From Sphingomonas sp. Leaf230 (GTDB lineage Bacteria > Pseudomonadota > Alphaproteobacteria > Sphingomonadales > Sphingomonadaceae): a stretch of DNA of 64,000 nucleotides. Under the pieces are notes generated by a model. It was given only the letters and a program-made list of their open reading frames with translations, was not told the origin of the DNA and made no database searches. Of the stretch, positions 62,399 through 64,000 are shown in pieces. How positions within the stretch are numbered: position 1 is the stretch's first letter; each line of letters begins with the position of its first letter. The position numbers and the translations under genes are program-made. Location: positions 736,464 through 800,463 of the forward strand of contig NZ_LMKW01000001.1 in assembly GCF_001421745.1 (NCBI RefSeq), in the 5' to 3' direction.

Positions 62399-62899
62399 AT
62401 GACCCAGCTCTATGACCTCACCGTCCCCGCGTTTCGCCGCGGTTTCGCCAGTCTTTCGGCGATCCTGAAATCGGGCGAAGCCTATGCACAGGAGCACGGC
62501 ATTGCCGAGGCGGACATGCTCGGCACGCGCCTGATCGACGACATGGCGCCACTCACCGCGCAGGTCCAGCGGGCGAGCGATACGGCCAAGGGCGCGATGG
62601 TCCGGCTCGGCGGCGTTCCGACGATCGCAATGGCCGACGACGAGACGAGTTTCACAGCGCTTCAACGGCGGATTGCTGCAACGGTTGCGTTCATGGATGG
62701 CGTGCCGCGCGAGGCGATCGACGGCAAGGAGAATGCTCTCGTCACGGTCGTCACGCCCAGCCGGACGTTCGACTTTACGGGACAGAGCTATGTGCTCGGG
62801 TTCGTGCTGCCCAATTTCTATTTCCACATCACGACCGCCTACGCGCTGTTGCGGATGCGCGGCGTGCCGATCGGCAAGATGGACTATCTCGGCCGGTAG
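62399..62899 (+). CDS. DUF1993-family protein
   Basis: A 166-residue soluble protein of the DUF1993 group, a helical family related in shape to DinB-like proteins. Markers are LYDLTVPAFRRGFASLSAIL at the start and YVLGFVLPNFYFHITTAYALL near residues 133-153. The function is unknown. It starts 22 bases after the glycosylase stop, so the two may be cotranscribed. Confidence 0.85.
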   Translation: MTQLYDLTVPAFRRGFASLSAILKSGEAYAQEHGIAEADMLGTRLIDDMAPLTAQVQRASDTAKGAMVRLGGVPTIAMADDETSFTALQRRIAATVAFMDGVPREAIDGKENALVTVVTPSRTFDFTGQSYVLGFVLPNFYFHITTAYALLRMRGVPIGKMDYLGR

Positions 62900-62985
62900 C
62901 AGCCCGCATCGACGTCGATAACCGCCTGTAGCGAGGCGGATAAATGATACTGGCGGAGAACTCCGCGCTGCGGCAAGGGCGAGCG

Positions 62986-63570
62986 ATGTCGATCGAAACG
63001 CTCATCGCCCAATACGGCCTCGCCGCGATATTCTTGGGCGCGGGGCTCGAAGGCGAAACCGCGGTCGTGACCGGCGGCGTGCTGGCGCACCAGCATTTGC
63101 TACCGCTCTGGGGCAGCGCCGCTGCGGCCGTCGCGGGATCGTTCGCCGCGGACCAGCTCTTCTTCCTTGCCGGGCGACGCTACCGCGACACCGCCCGCGT
63201 CCGCAAGATCGCCGCCAAGCCGGCCTTCGCCAAGGCACTCGACACGCTGGAACGCCATCCGACCGTCTTCATCCTCGGCTTCCGCTTTCTCTACGGCCTG
63301 CGCACCATCAGCCCCATAGCTATCGGCACGTCGCACGTCCCGGCGCGCACGTTCATGATGCTCAATGCGATCTCCGCGGCTGTCTGGGGCGTGATGTTCA
63401 CCGGCATCGGCTATCTGTTCGGCGACACGCTGCTCGACGCGGTCCACAGCATCATGCCGAGGCACAAGCTGGCCGGCGTTGCGATCCTCGCCGTCGTCGT
63501 TGCGGTGGTGATGACCGCGATCCGCTATTGGCGCGGACGTCGATCCAACGCGGTACCGAAGACTAGCTGA
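62986..63570 (+). CDS. DedA-family membrane protein
   Basis: A 194-residue inner-membrane protein of the DedA/VTT family, linked to lipid flipping and membrane potential upkeep. It has an N-terminal re-entrant segment (FLGAGLEGETAVVTGGVLA), the FRFLYGLRTISPIAIG motif with conserved Arg and Gly near residues 101-116, and a terminal helix before a basic tail. I prefer ATG 62986 with AAGGG upstream; an ATG at 62944 in frame is also possible. Confidence 0.85.
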   Translation: MSIETLIAQYGLAAIFLGAGLEGETAVVTGGVLAHQHLLPLWGSAAAAVAGSFAADQLFFLAGRRYRDTARVRKIAAKPAFAKALDTLERHPTVFILGFRFLYGLRTISPIAIGTSHVPARTFMMLNAISAAVWGVMFTGIGYLFGDTLLDAVHSIMPRHKLAGVAILAVVVAVVMTAIRYWRGRRSNAVPKTS

Positions 63571-63830
63571 CTAATAGCGAATACTCGAGAATACGGCCCC
63601 TGGCAGATGCCGGCAGGCCGCGAACTCTTCCAGAGCTCGCGCTCAAAAATGGTGGCCCAGCAGAAGGGCTCCACTGGACCACTAGGTTCCGTCTAGGGAG
63701 CTTCACTTCGCCTTGACGTTGCCCCGTTGTAATACCCACTTATCAAATAGTAATAGAGTTATTCACCACCCTCGGTGAGTAGAGTATAAATTGCGCCGAA
63801 ATGCATCGACTCTAAAACGTACTTCGATAG

Positions 63831-63880
63831 CTCAAAAATACAAAAGACGACGACTTCCCCAGAACGGAAAGTACGTCGCC
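63831..63880 (-). terminator. intrinsic terminator of the gene at the right edge
   Basis: Read on the minus strand, GGCGACGTACTTTCC (63880-63866) pairs with GGAAGTCGTCGTC (63858-63846) allowing bulges. It is followed by TTTTGTATTTTT. It lies about 68 bases past the TGA of the partial gene. Confidence 0.65.
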
Positions 63881-63894
63881 TTTCTAGTCTTCGA

Positions 63895-63928
63895 ACAGAT
63901 GGTTCGATTACCGAACCAAACTATCTGT
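63895..63928. other. bulged stem-loop in the AT-rich gap
   Basis: ACAGATGGTTCG pairs with CGAACC and then ATCTGT across a loop ATTAC and a five-base bulge AAACT. It sits between the partial gene's stop and the terminator. It could be part of the 3' end structure or a small RNA. Confidence 0.4.
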
Positions 63929-63947
63929 TACAATTTCAAGTTATTGA

Positions 63948-64000
63948 TCAGAGCGCGTTGCCGCTCGAATTCGAATCGACCGAGTTCTCGAGGTCCGTCG
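63948..64000 (-). CDS. C-terminal end of an unidentified protein (partial)
   Basis: The last 16 or so codons of a minus-strand gene enter from the right edge, reading TDLENSVDSNSSGNAL before a TGA at 63948-63950. I chose this frame because nearly all third positions are G or C, whereas the other frames lack that. A terminator follows. The fragment is too short for a family call; the low-complexity Ser/Asn end is all that can be seen. Confidence 0.4.
   Translation of the reverse strand, partial: TDLENSVDSNSSGNAL

Larger units (their letters stand above)
63571..63947. other. AT-rich noncoding gap
   Basis: This stretch is far richer in A and T than the rest of the window, for example around 63725-63840. 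I see no frame with coding character, no tRNA and no transposase. It holds a terminator-like hairpin and a second stem-loop (listed separately). It may be the 3' flank of the gene running off the right edge plus a small RNA or transfer remnant. Confidence 0.4.

Noticed and set aside
1..64000. CRISPR array, rRNA, tRNA, prophage or insertion-sequence transposase
   Set aside because: Looked for repeated spacer arrays, clover-leaf patterns and transposase motifs; none was convincing.

Overview
The window is GC-rich DNA from an alphaproteobacterium, most likely a Sphingomonas or close sphingomonad. The evidence is the number of TonB-dependent receptors, the aerobic (CobG/CobN-type) cobalamin pathway, the secreted peptidases, the high GC3 coding, and two dispersed palindromic repeats of the kind common in sphingomonad intergenic DNA. 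No rRNA, tRNA, CRISPR, phage or transposase gene was seen. The genus is inferred, not proven.

Layout. (1) 1-12.8 kb: a uronate and plant-polysaccharide locus. It holds uxaC-kduI on the minus strand, a LacI-type regulator, and on the plus strand a hydratase, an ExuT-like transporter, a 1265-residue secreted protein of unassigned family, a DUF885 hydrolase and a GH43 glycosidase. Two matching operator-like sites lie in front of uxaC and in front of the hydratase/transporter pair. (2) 12.9-23.6 kb: mixed genes. These are a Na+/H+ antiporter, a siderophore receptor behind a clear Fur-box palindrome, a GST, a TonB-dependent receptor, an M3 peptidase and two very small proteins. (3) 23.6-39.0 kb: an aerobic cobalamin (hydrogenobyrinate) cluster, cobW-N-G-H-I-J-(K)-L-E-M-B-A-F, almost all on the minus strand with overlapping or abutting ends. 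It follows a cobalamin riboswitch. A NiCoT-type cobalt transporter with its own riboswitch lies just upstream. cobK alone is inverted inside the run. cobS, cobT, cobO, cobQ, cobD, cobP, cobU and cobV are not in the window.

(4) 39.1-43.3 kb: two S9 peptidases in an overlapping pair. The second is an oligopeptidase B gene broken by an in-frame TAA. (5) 43.3-58.2 kb: a catabolic island. It encodes a cytochrome P450, an SDR dehydrogenase, a GMC oxidase, a TetR regulator, a thiolase, an acyl-CoA ligase, two acyl-CoA dehydrogenases, a quinone-oxidoreductase-like MDR, an aldehyde dehydrogenase and a TonB-dependent receptor. Together these suggest uptake, hydroxylation, oxidation to an acid, CoA activation and beta-oxidation of an unknown hydrophobic substrate. 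A near-identical short palindrome lies between P450 and SDR and at the start of the TetR gene. (6) 58.2-61.8 kb: a KaiC-like double ATPase followed one base later by a hybrid histidine kinase with a degenerate N-terminal receiver-like segment. (7) 61.9-63.6 kb: a DNA-deoxyinosine glycosylase-like gene, a DUF1993 gene and a DedA gene. An AT-rich gap with a minus-strand terminator and the tail of another gene follows.

The most interesting items are the two putative regulons defined by repeated operators, the inverted cobK whose start codon overlaps that of cobL, the nonsense codon in oligopeptidase B, the KaiC/pseudo-receiver kinase pair, the 1265-residue secreted protein, and a 124-bp palindromic repeat present twice in opposite orientation. 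Functions come from recognising sequence motifs by eye. No database search was run.
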